A DNA stretch of 64,000 nt, taken from assembly GCA_963920665.1 (NCBI GenBank), contig OY987263.1, forward strand, positions 39,033,218 through 39,097,217, in the 5' to 3' direction. A program made the position numbers and the translations under genes. Under the pieces are notes generated by a model. That model searched no databases and had not been told where the DNA came from. It was given only the letters and a program-made list of their open reading frames with translations. This document shows, in pieces, positions 47,601 to 61,535 of this stretch. The number at the start of each line of letters is the position of its first letter. Position 1 is the stretch's first letter. Source of the DNA: Straminergon stramineum (Eukaryota > Streptophyta > Bryopsida > Hypnales > Calliergonaceae).

Positions 47601-50600
47601 GAGATATGGATTAATTGCCTGCCTTCTTTGAATTTATTGGTTTGGGGTCTCAGAAAAAGTTGTTTACAATCATATTTACTAGTGTGCCCTGTGCCGTTGC
47701 CACAATCAAAATAAAAGTAAAAGTAATTTTCTAATTAAAGCAAAAATCCTTAACTTTCACACCATATGTTCAAACCCCATGAAACAAAGTCTATGCACCC
47801 CTCCTCAATGTGGGCTTTCCAACGGTACCAAGAACACAACTCGGGGATGCATGGTCTAGGAGATCTCGATGTAACAAAACAAAACAAACAAACAAACAAA
47901 CCTATCTTAAGGTATGGATTTTGTTTATTCAATCTAGTGGTCCCACAAGTTAGTAATATGATGTCTATGGGTGACCTAGTCTTGGCTCACAATTTCATGT
48001 CAATAGCAAATAGAGAGTTGTTATTTTAGCAATTTTGTTTGTTTTTTGTTTTTTTGGTGAGGTTTAACCTTACCCCTAGAAGAATGCCCCAAACACTAAG
48101 TATTTGATGGATGACAAAATCCTTCTATGTAAGACAAAAGTACAAACGTTCATTCTTGGAATTTGGTGTGAAAAGGGGAAGTCTTGCACAATAGTTTGAC
48201 CTCCAATGAGTATTTTGGGATTGTTTTTTAAGCAAATGATTCACATAGTATCAAAAAGGATGATTTCCATGGTGGCCAACCTATCTTTCTGGGTTAAACG
48301 TCATCTCTTGACCTAATAGGCAACCCAAGGGGCAATCAAAAATCTCCTTGAAGTAGGGCTTGGATTTTGCTCCTTGCCCAAGGTTTATGCAATGAAGGCA
48401 TGCAAAATGGACCAATGAACAAAGCTTTAACTTTGCAACCTAGATGTGGTGCTTGGCAATTTTTATTCACTATACTAGTAGAGGCCTATAACTTAGTTTG
48501 AAACATTCGAGAAGCATCCTAAAGTCAATTTTTTTTATCAAAGATTCACTTATAACCAAGCCCAAGGGCCCTTACATGTCATTTTAGGGTTAATCCAATA
48601 CACCCATGATTCAAAGCAAGCAATTCATTTGTTTCTCTATATTTGTGAAATCATGCCTGCCCTTGTCTATTTGGAGCATATTGTGGCATTTTTGTTCCAA
48701 GGCACTGATTAATATAAAAAATTTATTCATAAGAAGTTAATCAAATTTCTCTATCTTGGAAAAAAAATCTAATCTTGATCATAGGCACGTGCTTGAACAT
48801 TCAATAGTCCTTTGAGGGAACTCTTGAAGCTTCAAGGGTTCAAAAATTTGGGGGTACAATTTAGATCTCACTGACAATCAATTCTTTCAGGATCGACATT
48901 AGTGTTTTCACTTTTTATACTATAAATCTCAAAGTATACTATGGTAAACAACAAATATCATCCTTTAAAAGAAAATTAGGACATCTCTAGAATTGTCATT
49001 TCATGTATAGTAAGGAAATCATGCAAAAAATGATCTCACTTTGTATACATTTGAAGTAGTAATTATGGGTAAACATACTTTATTCATGTATCTTGATCAT
49101 TTCCTAAAATTGTAAAGTTTTAAGTAAGAAGTTAGAAGTATTCTAATGCAATTTGGGGGCCTCAAAACACTACAATATTTTAGGGGATTAAGGATAAGTG
49201 TATTAAACAAACAATATATTTGACATTGATATCCTTAAAAAGAGTCTTGGACATATCCTTCAAATCTAATAAATGCATCATACTCATCGATTTCAATGAC
49301 CATGAATAACAAGGTCCGTTTTCCACTTGAGACCAAATCAATTGCAAGAACCAAAAAAATTCTCAAAACTCTCATTGGTATATCAAAATGTTACCATTTG
49401 TAAAGTCTTAGGTGACAACAGTGCTCAAGAATTTTTAATTTATTTTCATCTCAAAGCCTTTAGTATAAGTAGGACATTAAAGTGGGCTCTACGAGGTAAA
49501 TTATGTGTTCTGCAAGGTAATTGCCCCCTAACTTATTTTGGGCTTGGTTAATTTTGTGTCCTTCATTTCTCCTAGACAATTCAAGGTCTTTGATTCCAAA
49601 TATGAATTCAAATTTCCAATTTTGTTTTGTCATGGGTGAAACATACAAAAATTCAGTCTTTTTCCCAGGGATAAATTCACCATGCGGGGCCCACTCTGTA
49701 TGACCACTTTATCATCCTGCTTAGTGTAAAGTTGACCCCTAAGAGTCTAGTCATGACTGTGTAAAAGATGCAGTTTTTGACCGAATTCTCGCCACCAAGT
49801 TCCTCACGGCTCACACTGACTGAAGGCTGCCTTGCTGACTTTTCTGCAAAATTCAACCTGAGACCAGACAGAGTTGAATGATTCAAACTCTTGAGAATTG
49901 CCGGCTTATCAACTGGGTCGCTTCAATTTGTACATTACATTACAAACTTAATCCCTTGCTTACTGGACTAAGTTAGTGATAACTTACATTCAAGTCACAA
50001 TTTCTCAACAGCACTGATTCATTGACTCCGCATCATTCTTCCAAGACTGAGTAGACTCAAGTCACTCACTAGAGCCCCCTGCCCTTGAAAGTCCAAGTCT
50101 CCCCTTTCAATGGAGATTGTCCATGTGTTTCAAGAAAAAAAGAAAAAAGAAAAAAACAGTCCAAGTCTCTACAAACATAAAAATCAATATCATACAATCC
50201 GGAATAGCGGTGGTCCATCTCAGTTTTGGCGATAGAACAAGCGTTTCCAAACTCCAAGGAATTTGCACCTGCCCTTAAAGGTCAGCCTATTACCATCCTG
50301 ATTTGCAATTTGAGTATATTAGGACCAACTCCAAGAGGGGCACATATTTTCTAGAGGTGTGTGCATGTTTCACAAATCAAACCCAAGTGAAATTATAAAT
50401 ATTTGATTAAATTGTAATTTCTATGAATTTTTAAAGTGACTTGCCTTGAAATTACAAAACCAACACTAGATTATAGTCATAAACATCCTATCCTAAACCT
50501 ATAACCACCATTCCAAGTACCTATTAGCACTTGGGTATCCACCAATCAAGGACTGATATGTTACCCAAGTTGGAATTAATGCATTGAAATTGTCAGAGAA

Positions 50601-51649
50601 GCAAATGGATTTGGATAAGTTTTATGGTGGAAATGGGGCCCAAAATAGGATGGCAATTATAGGAAGCTAGTGGAAATGGGCTAGTCTACCTTAATGCGGC
50701 CATGATGGGTATCTTGATGAGTAACACTAACTTTACAGTTTACGCTTGTCTTTTTTCTTTTGACACAAGTAAAGGAGATCTTTACTTTATGGAGAGAAAA
50801 TAACAAGCACCCAACCCCAAGTGGCCTAGGTAGAAAGAAGCAAAAAAAGACAAAACAAAATAAAATACAAAAGGACAAGAGGGGAGACTCCCGGTGGCCG
50901 CTCCATAAGGAATGGCACCTCAAGTGGGTTCGAAAACAAAGACGGATTGAGGCCCAAACAACACCCACTGGAATTTCGACTCAACCATCTCTTACCAACC
51001 TTTGAGTTTTGAATCCTATACTATGATATTTTTGTTATAAAGTTTTAATTTTTTTTTGTTACCCAATAAAAAAAGGACACACTATATTTGGACTCTCTCC
51101 ACTTTCTGAGGACACTACTAGTGACTCTCCCTACTAGATTCTATTTTATAAAAGATTTTATTTTTCAAATTCAAATACCTATCAAATTCTTTCATATTTC
51201 TAGTTGAAAATAGCTAGGGCCCAAGACAATTGAAGTTAGAAGTAGCAAGACACTTCCACATCAACTAAAAAATGTCCAAAAATATTTGGTTCAAGTTGTT
51301 CAAAATAGTAGAAAGTGTGAATGTAGACTCGGTTTTTTATATTTAGTTAATTGTTGTCAATAGTGGTTTAAAAAAATTAGACATGTTTCTTTTTGTTAAT
51401 TTTCTTAAAAGTTCTTATATGCATTTCTTATTTTCCAATTGATCTAAAAGAATACTTTACTTATGTCAACTTCCAATAATCTTATAGAATCCTAATCAAA
51501 CAAATCAGTTTTAATTAACCTTAAACTATTTTATTGAATCTAATCTGTGAATAGATTATCAATCTTATCTTCAATTTCATTTATTTTCATATCATAAAAT
51601 GACATTATCTATCATTTTAGATCCAAAGTTTTATCAATTTATTGTATTG

Positions 51650-54050
51650 ATTGTTTGAAGAAGAAAAATAGTTGATTTGGAGGCCTTAATGAAGGCTTAT
51701 AATTACTTAATTTCAAAGTCTACACAATCTCCACAAAAAAAGAATAGATACACTACACTTGTAAGAAAATGAAAAATAGAATGCTTTTTTCTTGTAATTT
51801 ACAACTAGTCAAACCTCCAAATACTCCAAAAGTCCATTCCAAAGTGTTGAGCAATTGGGAATATATTGGTCTTGGAAACTTAGATTGCCATTAATTTGAA
51901 TGAGAAAAATTGTAGACCGACAAGGAACATCCACTATTGGCATTTGGTCAAATGTACAAGTATTCGAACAACTTGACTATGATTGTTGCCTTTTCAGTTT
52001 TCATATGACCATGTTGCATGTGGATGTTGCTATTGACCTTGTTAAGCATTGTTGCAAGTCTCCACTCAATTTCCTTTCATAGTCTAGAATAATCTAGATG
52101 GTGACCATTTAGATAGGGCCCGACTATCCTAAAAGGCCAACATTCTTTCATCAAGTTCCATTGCAAGTGACAAATTTTAGTACATTAGTGCCCTTCCTGA
52201 TACTGATAGTGTTCAAGTGTCATGCCATGTTTCTTTCAAAAACACTCCCTTTGCTATACTTTTATATGAAAAAATACATCATATAGGGATTCATGATGAC
52301 CACATTCACACATTTTTTCACAATTTACTTCCAAATATTGCCAATGCAAATACCTATCAAATTCTCATAAATCCCCCAAAGGATTTTTCAATTTTTTAGG
52401 GGTTAAAGTAGATTTCCAAAGACTTGTAATATTGAACACTCATCCATCCTTCTCATTTTATTAGTATTGATATTCCATTTCCAATAAAATCATTAAAGTA
52501 TTATAGTGTAGTGACATTGGGAACATCTCAAACAACCATATCTTCATCCACAAAATTTATATAAGCACTACTAAGCTCACAAATACACACCATGATGACT
52601 TGGAGAATCCAATATTTATTGGTACAACTGTGTCAGTCAAAATTATAATCCCTATGAGATAACCTTTTACAATTTCACATTGCCATAGAGTTGTTCATTT
52701 ATTGAATTCTATTACATCACTAGATTTACAGTCTGTGTGAGTGTCAAAAATTTCACTATGATCTTGGTTATTCCAATTAAATTTGGAAATCAAGCTTTGA
52801 AACTCACAATGCATTATTTAAAAGTCTGCATTGAACTATCAATGTATTGGACCCCCAACATATCAAAGAAATTGTACACATCAATGAAGGTTTATATTTA
52901 CTTTATTTCAAAGTGTGTACAATCCATAAAAAATGAGCATAGGTTGCACTACACTTGTAAGAAAATAAAAAATAAAATAATTTTTTTCTCTAACTTACAA
53001 CTAGTCAAAACTCCAAATATCCCAAAGTCAATTCTAGAGTCTTGAGTATTTGGGAATATGTTGCTCTTAGAAACTTGGATTACTGTTAACTTCAATGAGA
53101 AAAAATGTGGATTGATAGGGCAACACCCACTACTGCAATTTGGTTCAATGTACAAGTATTCTAACAACTTGACTATGATTGTTGCCTTTTCATATGACCA
53201 TGGTGTCCTATTACTCCTGCCATCATTGTTCATCGCCAATAGTGCCTAAGGCTTGTTGCTATTGACTTTGTTAAGCATTGTTGCAAGTTCCCACTCAAGC
53301 TCTTTTTATAGTCTAGACTAATATGGATGGTGACCATTTAGGTAGGGTCCATTTGTCTTGAAAGACCAACATTCATTTACCAAATTCCTTTGTAAGTGAC
53401 AAATTTTAGTACATTAGTGCCCTTCTTGATATTGATAGTGCTCAAGTATCAAGCCAGGTTTCTTTCCAAAACATTCCCTTTGCTATACTTTTGTATGAAG
53501 TACATCAGATAGGGATTCATAAAGACCACATTTACATATTTTTTCACAGTTTACTTCTAAATATTGCCAATGCAAATACCTATCAAATTCTCAAAAATCC
53601 CCCAAATCATTCTTCATTTTTGAAGGGGTTAGAGTAGATTTCCAAGGACTTGTAATGTTGAACATTTGTCAATCCCTCTCATTTTTTTAGTATTGATATT
53701 CCAATCCCAATAAAACATTAAAGTACTATAGTGTAGTGACTTTGGAAACATCTCAAATAACCATATCTTCATTTGCAAATTTTTTGTTAGCGTTGCTAGG
53801 AAGGTCACAAATACACACTATGATGACTTGGAGAATCCAATATTTATTTGTACAATTATTTTAGTCAAAATTATAATTCTTATGAAATATAATTTTATAA
53901 ACTTTCACAATTTCATATTGCCATATAGTTGTTCATTTATTGAATTTTATTACATCCGTAGATTTATAACGTGAATATCGAACATTTTACTATGATCTCA
54001 AACTATCAATGTATTGGACTCCCAACTTATCAAAGAAATTGTACACAAAG
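51650..54050 (+). repeat. 1.17-kb tandem duplication with a partial third unit
   Basis: Unit 2 (52834-54000) begins 'aactatcaatgtattgga', which recurs at 54001 as the start of a partial third unit of about 50 bases. Unit 1 (about 51650-52833) aligns throughout with unit 2, for example 'acaacttgactatgattgttgcc', 'gcaagtgacaaattttagtac' and 'gatgacttggagaatccaat'. Similarity is about 80 percent. No conserved open frame runs through either copy. Confidence 0.88.
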
Positions 54051-56227
54051 ACAAAAATGCAATGCACCCCTTTGTTTTGTCGAGGAACAACATGACGACA
54101 TAAGTTATGTAAATCAAAAGTTAGCTGAAACACCAATGAGAGATAAGCCTTGGGAGGTCGGTTAAGATGTTCCTGTGTTGAAGGGCCCCGGGATTGAATC
54201 TGCTATCAATGTTGCTGGTCCTACACACTGATCGTAAACGACATTAATTGATTTGAGGGCCAAAACAACATTAGGACTCCATTGCGACATCCAGGGGCCC
54301 CTTTGAACCCCCGCAATCAGTGTCTACCGGGACATATGACCTCCTCCCAACAACTCCCAACAACACAAAGAAGACTGAGCTACAAAGCTTCAGCGATCCC
54401 AAAACAGGTTCAGGGAAATTAGCCAAATTTTCATTTTTGGAAGATTTTTTTGAATTGAACATTGAGGGCATGAAAAAATTAAGTAGTGACTGAGCGAAAT
54501 TTAGCCAGTTTGGGGATTGCTAATAAGCTTCCATTAACCCATGAGCGTCTGTCAGAGTGGACGTTCTTTGGATGTTGAGAAAATAGGATTTGTGGAATAC
54601 TAGGTTCATCAAATATTATAATCTCAAAATTCACATGGTGGATTCTCTTATAAATTGCAGATTTGTACTCATCAGTAAGTTGGTTTCAAATTTCAAATTC
54701 AACCGTGAAAACTTCAGAAACCGAATAGTTCCCCAATTATTCTAGATTTTCTAGATCCAACAAAAAAAAGCTCCTCACTTATGTTGTACTCTCTGTGATG
54801 CTCACGAGGAAAGTTAGTGAGTTGGGAAAGATGACTCGGATTGATTGATGACAAATGCACAATCCATGACCACGTTCATTCACCTTTTCTTGAGCAAACG
54901 ACTGACTGTCCGGGAGCTGATATTATTTGCGGATCACATCACGGGCCCTTGAATTGATAAGGGAGATGATTCGCACACAAAGCTTAAGTTAACTTAATAA
55001 GGGCCCGACCAAGGCATGAGCTGTGATTTTGGATGTGACCACCCCCAACGACAATTGGGTTGCTTTCATTGCTTCTGAACAGTTTTGGCAATGCCGGAAC
55101 AAAACAGAAAATTGGAGGAGCCCATTCAAGTGCAAATCAACATCTGGAATTTAAAGCTAAGCGAGCGAGGGACCCAACGTCACAATGGTCCGAACATGAA
55201 GTGCGTAAGTTACCTCTTAATGGTTCCTTTGGGGGATTGTAGGTATATTCTCCGGACACTAGAAGATATGTTGGTTGCGTGAACTAGATTTGTTGGTTGA
55301 GTAAACTAGATTGAATGCTAAGTGCTCGACAAAATTGAACTAAACATCATAAGACAATCCTAACGGATTGTGGGTTTTGTTTGGGCAGGTTTCTTTGCTT
55401 TATGTGGCCAACTATTTTATTAGTGTTGTACAACCTCATAGAATCTCCATTTATTGGTGTAAACATGCTTGAGTAGACTAAGCTTCAACACCCACTGCTT
55501 GTTTAACTTGTCGCAACATGACAAATTATCCCACTTGTAGATTATACAACTTGGTTAGTCTAATAATGAATGATTTCTACAAGTGATAATGTACTCAAGT
55601 ATGACTTTATATATGCATAATAAGGCACTACATACTATGGTGTGATTTTAGACTTTAAAACAATGATGTAGGAAAATGTGATAGTATCCAAATACAAAAG
55701 ATGAATATTTATAAGTTCAAAACATGTGTCCAAAAAGGATCAACTTGAGTTCTATAAGAGTGAACCAAGTCTTTTTTTTACTGTAGTTTTAGTGTTTCTG
55801 GGAGTATGTCATTGAAATAAATTTGGAGGGATGTCACCGTATTAGCTCCTTTTCATCATCACTGCCAAAATTTTGCCAAAAAACACCACCTGCAAGTTAA
55901 CCAATTGTGAATCCCCAACATGTCATCTGGACAATTGTCTGCAAATTCTGGCCATCCACATCAAAAACCAACATCATGTGGGCGAGGGTAACCCCAACTT
56001 GTACCGTCACTTTAAATTTCTGCCGACATAAGCATTCCATGTCCCTTTCCGACATGAAGGCACTTATAGTGTGAATTCGAGGGTAAGCAACCAAAACAAA
56101 AAAAATTCAGGGGGAAAATTCTAGGGGCTTTTTTTCAAGCTATCCCTGAAAGCGAAGGACTGCTTCTGGTCACTTCAAATGTCATGTGCGCTTATTGGCC
56201 CTTAAAATGACAGCCAGTTGAGTTCTT

Positions 56228-56872
56228 TTAACCCCTAAATGCCCAAGGCCTGTTTGGAGCTCCTGGAAATTTGCTCTAAATTGAACAAAAAGTCAACATT
56301 TTCATAAGTTGTATCAATTTCTTTTGAATTGTAACCGTACAAAGTCAAACTAGACATGTTAGAGATCACATAGGAAAAGAAAACATAACAATATCACTTA
56401 TAGATCGAAAGATTAAAATGTTTGATCATGAAGGTGTAAAAACTGTGAAAATTTTTCAATTCACTTTTTGCATGTCAACTCTAAAAAGTTGGTTTCTAAA
56501 AAAATATGAGGTTATAGGGCCTAGCATGCACAACCCCATTCAATTTACGGTTTTTCAAAATCTATTCTACAATGTTTTTAAATGAATTTCTAATGCGATT
56601 TTGCCTCCGAGATCTAGTGTATTTGAGGCTCATTTTCAAGAGCCCTCTACACTACGAGAAGTCAAGATTGCAATTGGTATCCTTGCACTAAATCTTCAAT
56701 AGAAAAATCATAATCCTTTATTTTTCAGATCAACTTTTTGATCCTAAAACTAGACTTCAAAAATAATTCTCCAAATATATAAACTACTAATAATAGCAAT
56801 TTGGTTGGATTTTACTTAACTTCAAAGTTTTCAAAACACCAGAATCTGGTGCCTTGGGCATTTAGGGGTTAA
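56228..56872. mobile_element. 645-bp TTAA-bounded element with perfect ends (family a)
   Basis: TTAACCCCTAAATGCCCAAG plus two further bases is exactly inverted at the right end (GCCTTGGGCATTTAGGGGTT then AA). Flanking TT and AA extend the symmetry by two bases. The body matches 19893-20564, and its right end matches 1-58. This is the best preserved copy for defining the family. Confidence 0.9.
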
Positions 56873-56960
56873 AAGTATTGTAAAAAGTATGGAGACGTGC
56901 TTTCTTGACATATCAAGAAAACACATGTTGAACAAGAATTTAAAAAAAAAATAGAAGTGA

Positions 56961-57256
56961 AATAGGGACCAAATGTGGTCCACAACGACCCTAAAATACC
57001 TTGGGTGATGGCCAGGTGAAAGGAGCATCCATGGAACCCATGAGGTTTCCGGTTCAACTCCCCATGCTGACATTGTTCACATGGGGGTTCCCCATGCCTT
57101 GAGAGCTTTGTTCGCATGGGGAGGAGGTTTGTTTCTTCCACTTGTTCCTGATGGGGATTAGTCCATGGTTTACAAAACCATGGCAATGTTAGGTCAGTCC
57201 TTGCTACGGTCGTTGAAGGCCATATGTTTCAAAAAAAAAAAAATAGGTACCAAATG
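56961..57256 (+). mobile_element. tRNA-type SINE with target-site duplication
   Basis: A 15-base direct repeat (AATAGGGACCAAATG at 56961-56975, AATAGGTACCAAATG at 57242-57256, one mismatch) flanks about 266 bases ending in a 13-14 base A tail. Inside is a B box, GGTTCAACTCC at 57051-57061 (fits GGTTCRANNCC), and an A-box-like TGGCCAGGTG at about 57009. The spacing fits an RNA polymerase III promoter. SINEs are moved by LINE enzymes in trans, and no such enzyme is encoded here. Confidence 0.82.
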
Positions 57257-57304
57257 GAGGGCTTCATTTCATTATTTGTTGTATGACTCTTACATCTCAT
57301 CGAG

Positions 57305-57575
57305 GCTTCTTTTTTTTGGCTTTCTAGTGCCAAATTGCACCCAAATAAAAGTAATTTGGCTAAAAAATGGCAACAAATGAGTATTTTTTTGCCAAGAAAC
57401 TCCGGATTAAAAAGAAATTTTGGATGAAACCATTAGATTGTAAATGGAAACAAAATTATGGATATGATATGTGCCAATGTGATATTTTCCATCCAATATG
57501 TGGATGAATGTTGAAATTTGGAGTACTACTATAACATTTTATCTCACCACTTTGTCACTTCGTAAAAAAATGAAT
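57305..57575. repeat. Dispersed repeat, copy 1 of a pair with 62935-63178
   Basis: Shared blocks in the same order are 'ttttttggc', 'aatttggctaaaaa', 'ggatgaaa', 'ccatccaatatgtggatgaatgttg', 'aatttggagtac.actataacatt' and 'cactttg.cac'. No inverted ends were seen, so the class is unknown. Confidence 0.7.
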
Positions 57576-58880
57576 AAAAAAGCTTGTATCTCATATAATC
57601 CAAATAATTCATGTAAAGTTTGAGAAGTAATGAAAACCACGCTAAGTTATTATTTTTGGTTGAATGAAAAGTGTAAGCAATACAATTATCACAATCTCGA
57701 GCATCTTTACTTCAACTATAGACTATGTTACCTCATTAAACATTGTATTCCCTTCTATTTGTCATCTTTTGGACCTTCTTGAAAAATAATACACTTGCAA
57801 ATGTTTTGTATTACATAGAAGATGGTGTAAGGAAAGAATCAACCTCTTGTTTGTAATTTGCCCTTTGGTAAATGTCAGTTGTGTTATTTTTACAAAATAT
57901 TTAAAGAGTGTGTAGAGTGTATGGATAATGTGATGCACATGTGCAGTTTTGTTGGAAAAAATGGTTTAGGGTTGGAACTTAGAGTTTAGCATTTAGATTA
58001 TATACTAGTGTAATCAAACTAAAGAATTAATTTTTTAACATTCCTAATTTTTGGTGGCACTACTTACTCTACAATACATTATTGATTCTTGAGATTAGAG
58101 TACTAGTACATTGGAGCAACCACTTTCATAAGCTGAATACTGGAGTTGAGTAAATTGTAGCATGTCAATTTTTTTGGACCCTTTTGGAACAATTCCCAAG
58201 TTATTGATCATTTTTGTTCAATGTCAAACATATTCAATTTTATATTTTAAGCTTTTGATAGCATGAAAGGTATGTAAATCCAATACAACCCTCCAAACAA
58301 CCAATAAGAGTGGACAACAATTGTGGACAATGATTTGATGGAAGGATAGGTGTACAATCTATTCTTATCTCCTATCATGAAGTATGTTGCCTTTTTTCTT
58401 GCTAAAATGATTTCAATGGTGGTATAGAATCTGACTATTAGTACATGCTAATATACCCACAAAGTACAAAAAGTCACAACCCATCATCAATGGAAACAAG
58501 AATTTTGGCAACACCAAAATTCACTACTAACCACGTCACACTAAAGTGAAAGTGAAAGTGAAGCCAATCAGATTTAAATAACAAACAATTATTATGCACA
58601 ACCAATAAAAATTCTTCAATAAAATTATAATTTATATATATACATATACATAAAATAGGCTTGAACTCATGTATTTTATCACCAAATTTGAAGGATTATT
58701 TTATAAGGTTGAGTCTATCAAAAAAATCTTCTAAATCATACCAAAGAGGAGCCAAGTCCTTTTGAATTCTCTTAATCTTGAAATTTAATGTATTAAGCTT
58801 CTCAAACCAAGTAAAAACTCCAAACCAATGAAATTTTCCAATTTTCTTATTGCCTTCGGTTAGCCCTAAGTATAAATCAA

Positions 58881-59813
58881 TTAACCCCTAAAGTTCCTTG
58901 ACTATGTTTTCACCAAAAACGTTCAAAAACTGCCATTTTTAGCACAAAAAACAAATTTAAGAAAAAAAACATTTTAGAACACATGTAACCGTAGGATCTT
59001 GTAGTAAGTTGTTTTGAAAAGATGCGAAAAAAATTTCAGAAATTTCTACCGTGTGGATTGCAAGATATTAACATTTGAAGTGACAAAAATCAGATTTTTT
59101 GCCCTGCAAAAAACCGGGCAGCAGCACTTCAGAAAGTCACATTTGTATGTAAAAATGTCCAAAATGGTGGTGCATCTTTGGATTCATTCTTCAAGGCAAG
59201 TTTTCTATGTTCTTGAAAATTTTCGAATCATTTGGAATTGTACACCATATAGGAAAAAAATAGTAAGTAGAAAGAAGTAGAGAATAATTCAAAATACTAA
59301 ATTGTCAAAATTTTAATTATAGAATTGAAAAATGACAATCCCAATGGTTGTAATGTTGTAATAAACAATCTACATCCTATGATTTTATTTTTTTCAAAAA
59401 ATATTAAAAATTGAGTTAAATAAAGGACTTCAAAGTTTATTTTAGAGTAGAGATTCCTTAACTGCCCGCAAACTAAAATTCCTCATAACTTTCATTACAT
59501 TGATCAAAATGGAATAATTCAAAGCTTTCCCCACATATGTAAATCTAGAAAACCAATTTCAAATTTTTATTTTTGAACAAAGTGATTTTTTCAGATCTGC
59601 CCGAGCTGCCCGAGTTGAGAAATAAACAACATTTTGCATCATAACTTTTTACTTGTACACTCAAATGAAATGAAATTTAGCATGCATGAAAGATATTCCT
59701 CGTCCACACCTTGTCAAAAAAATTCAGCCTAAATGAGTGAAATCTCCGCTCACATGTACCTGCCCAAAAAAGTTATGTTGCAAAAAACACAAGGCTGGTC
59801 CTTTAGGGGTTAA
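58881..59813. mobile_element. 933-bp TTAA-bounded inverted-repeat element (family a)
   Basis: It begins TTAACCCCTAAAG and ends CTTTAGGGGTTAA, an exact 13-base terminal inverted repeat. The body aligns with 12345-13130. Open frames within it are short and unlike any transposase. It shares only the terminal ten or so bases with the 56228 type, so the two are subfamilies. Confidence 0.85.
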
Positions 59814-60365
59814 ATTGATATGGTTTGGTTTTTATTTTTTATTTTCAATTTATTAGGTAAATATGGTTGGCTCTTAGAACTAAGCTAAGAAGAGAGAATT
59901 TACTTCCATGAACATCTTTTAATTTCAAATTTCAAAATTAATTTTAATTTCAAATGATATTTGTTTTGCCTATTTTCTTTACACTTTTCCATCTATATCC
60001 ATGTAGACACCCAATTTCCAAATCATCCATCTATTATGTATTTCAAGCTTCCAACCACAATTCATTCAATTCCTATCCTCAATTCTTTACCTTTGATTGA
60101 TTCATGAACATTTTGAATTTTATTTTCAAATTCCAAGGTAGTTGTGGATATCCAAAATTTTGTTGTTTCAAATGCATTTCCTATCGAGAGATGCATAGCA
60201 TGTCACTCTAGAAATCTTAGAGAAGTATTAATAGGGGATGCAATTGGAAAAGAGGTGGTTGTGGATATGCACACTTTAGTATAACTTGTGCCTTTGCTTA
60301 GGGCAATGAAGTTGTTTACATCCAAAACTATATAAATTATGGATGAAATATCATTTATTCATCTT

Positions 60366-60367
60366 AT

Positions 60368-60403
<36 letters not shown>
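60366..60403 (+). repeat. GA dinucleotide microsatellite
   Basis: About 19 GA units broken once by an AAA. Located in AT-rich DNA with no gene near it. Confidence 0.9.
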
Positions 60404-60404
<1 letters not shown>

Positions 60405-61535
60405 AATATCATTTTTCTTTGGAAATAAATTGGGTGATTATTAGAAATTTCATTTATTTCCCTTAAAAAATTCTCTAAGGGCTAAACTAGGACAAGAGCC
60501 CATTTGTCCATCATAGATAAATGTAAAAATTTGTCCCTTATTTTCCCAAAATTAGAGCCAAGGTGCAAAAATTTCAATGTTATTATTACGGTGGATAAGT
60601 AAAAAATTTACGCCATATTTGGTACCTAGTTAATTTTGTATTTCTCATATTCTCGTAGCAAATTTAAAGTCCTTGATTTCAAATGCAGATTCAAATCCTC
60701 CCAATTTTATAGTCTTTCAATGCAATGAATAGTGGTCATTTTACAAAAATAGTGCAACAATTTAGGTGAGTAACATGACTACCATGGATCCACTTTATGT
60801 TGATTATTTGTAGAAGGGAAGGAGGTTCCTATTACTCCTTGGATCATTTGGACAACACAATTCAAAACTTCATAACAAATTCTCAAGGCAAGACAAAAGG
60901 CTTGCCATTGATTTCAACACCTAAGTAAAACTTGGTCGAACTTTGATACCATTTGAACTCGGTCACTAGTAATTGCCGTTCCAAAGTAGAGGAGATTATT
61001 AGTTGGAACAAACAATAGCAAAGCCCTAGTCAATTCTCGTAGTCTTGGCTCTTGATTTTCCCTCTATTGTGCCTTTATTTTCTTATCTTTTCCTCTCCAA
61101 CCTTTGGCTTAGCTATCTTGTAATTGTATTGTTTTGTAATTGATTCCCATTTGTTTCAAAATTTAAAAAACAACCAAAAACTTAATAAAAAATATTCATA
61201 CTTTGTTGGAAAATTATAATATCAATTGCTATTATTTGATCTTACATTTGTCTACTTAAGTGTCACTTGTCTCAACTTTTCAAAGTCAATAGTGGGACCA
61301 ACCTCAAATGAAAAGACTCCTCAAGTATCCCCAATAGTAAAAACCTCAACTATGTAGATTAGGAAAATTATGCACAAGAAGACTCATATAATGAGCTTGA
61401 TGATGAGTGGGTCTTCTTCTAGTCTACACATCCTTTGTGTTTCCACTAGTCGATTGTCTGCCTTAGCTTTGACCCAAAAATTGCCATAGACACAAGGACA
61501 ATAAAATTGTGAGGCTTTGTTCTACACAAGGTAAC

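Noticed and set aside
50680..51005. Overlapping frames of 81 and 95 codons with a B-box-like GGTTCGAAAAC
   Set aside because: The frames are antisense shadows of each other. The box deviates from the consensus, and no SINE boundaries were found.
55060..55282. Two overlapping plus-strand frames of 60 and 65 codons in a slightly GC-richer patch
   Set aside because: No recognised motif, no exon partners and the frames compete with each other.
58620..58660. TATATATA-rich stretch resembling a promoter
   Set aside because: It is simple AT repeat in gene-free DNA with no transcript-like sequence after it.
60366..60403. GAGA tract as a regulatory GAGA element
   Set aside because: No gene within several kilobases. 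It is best read as a plain microsatellite.
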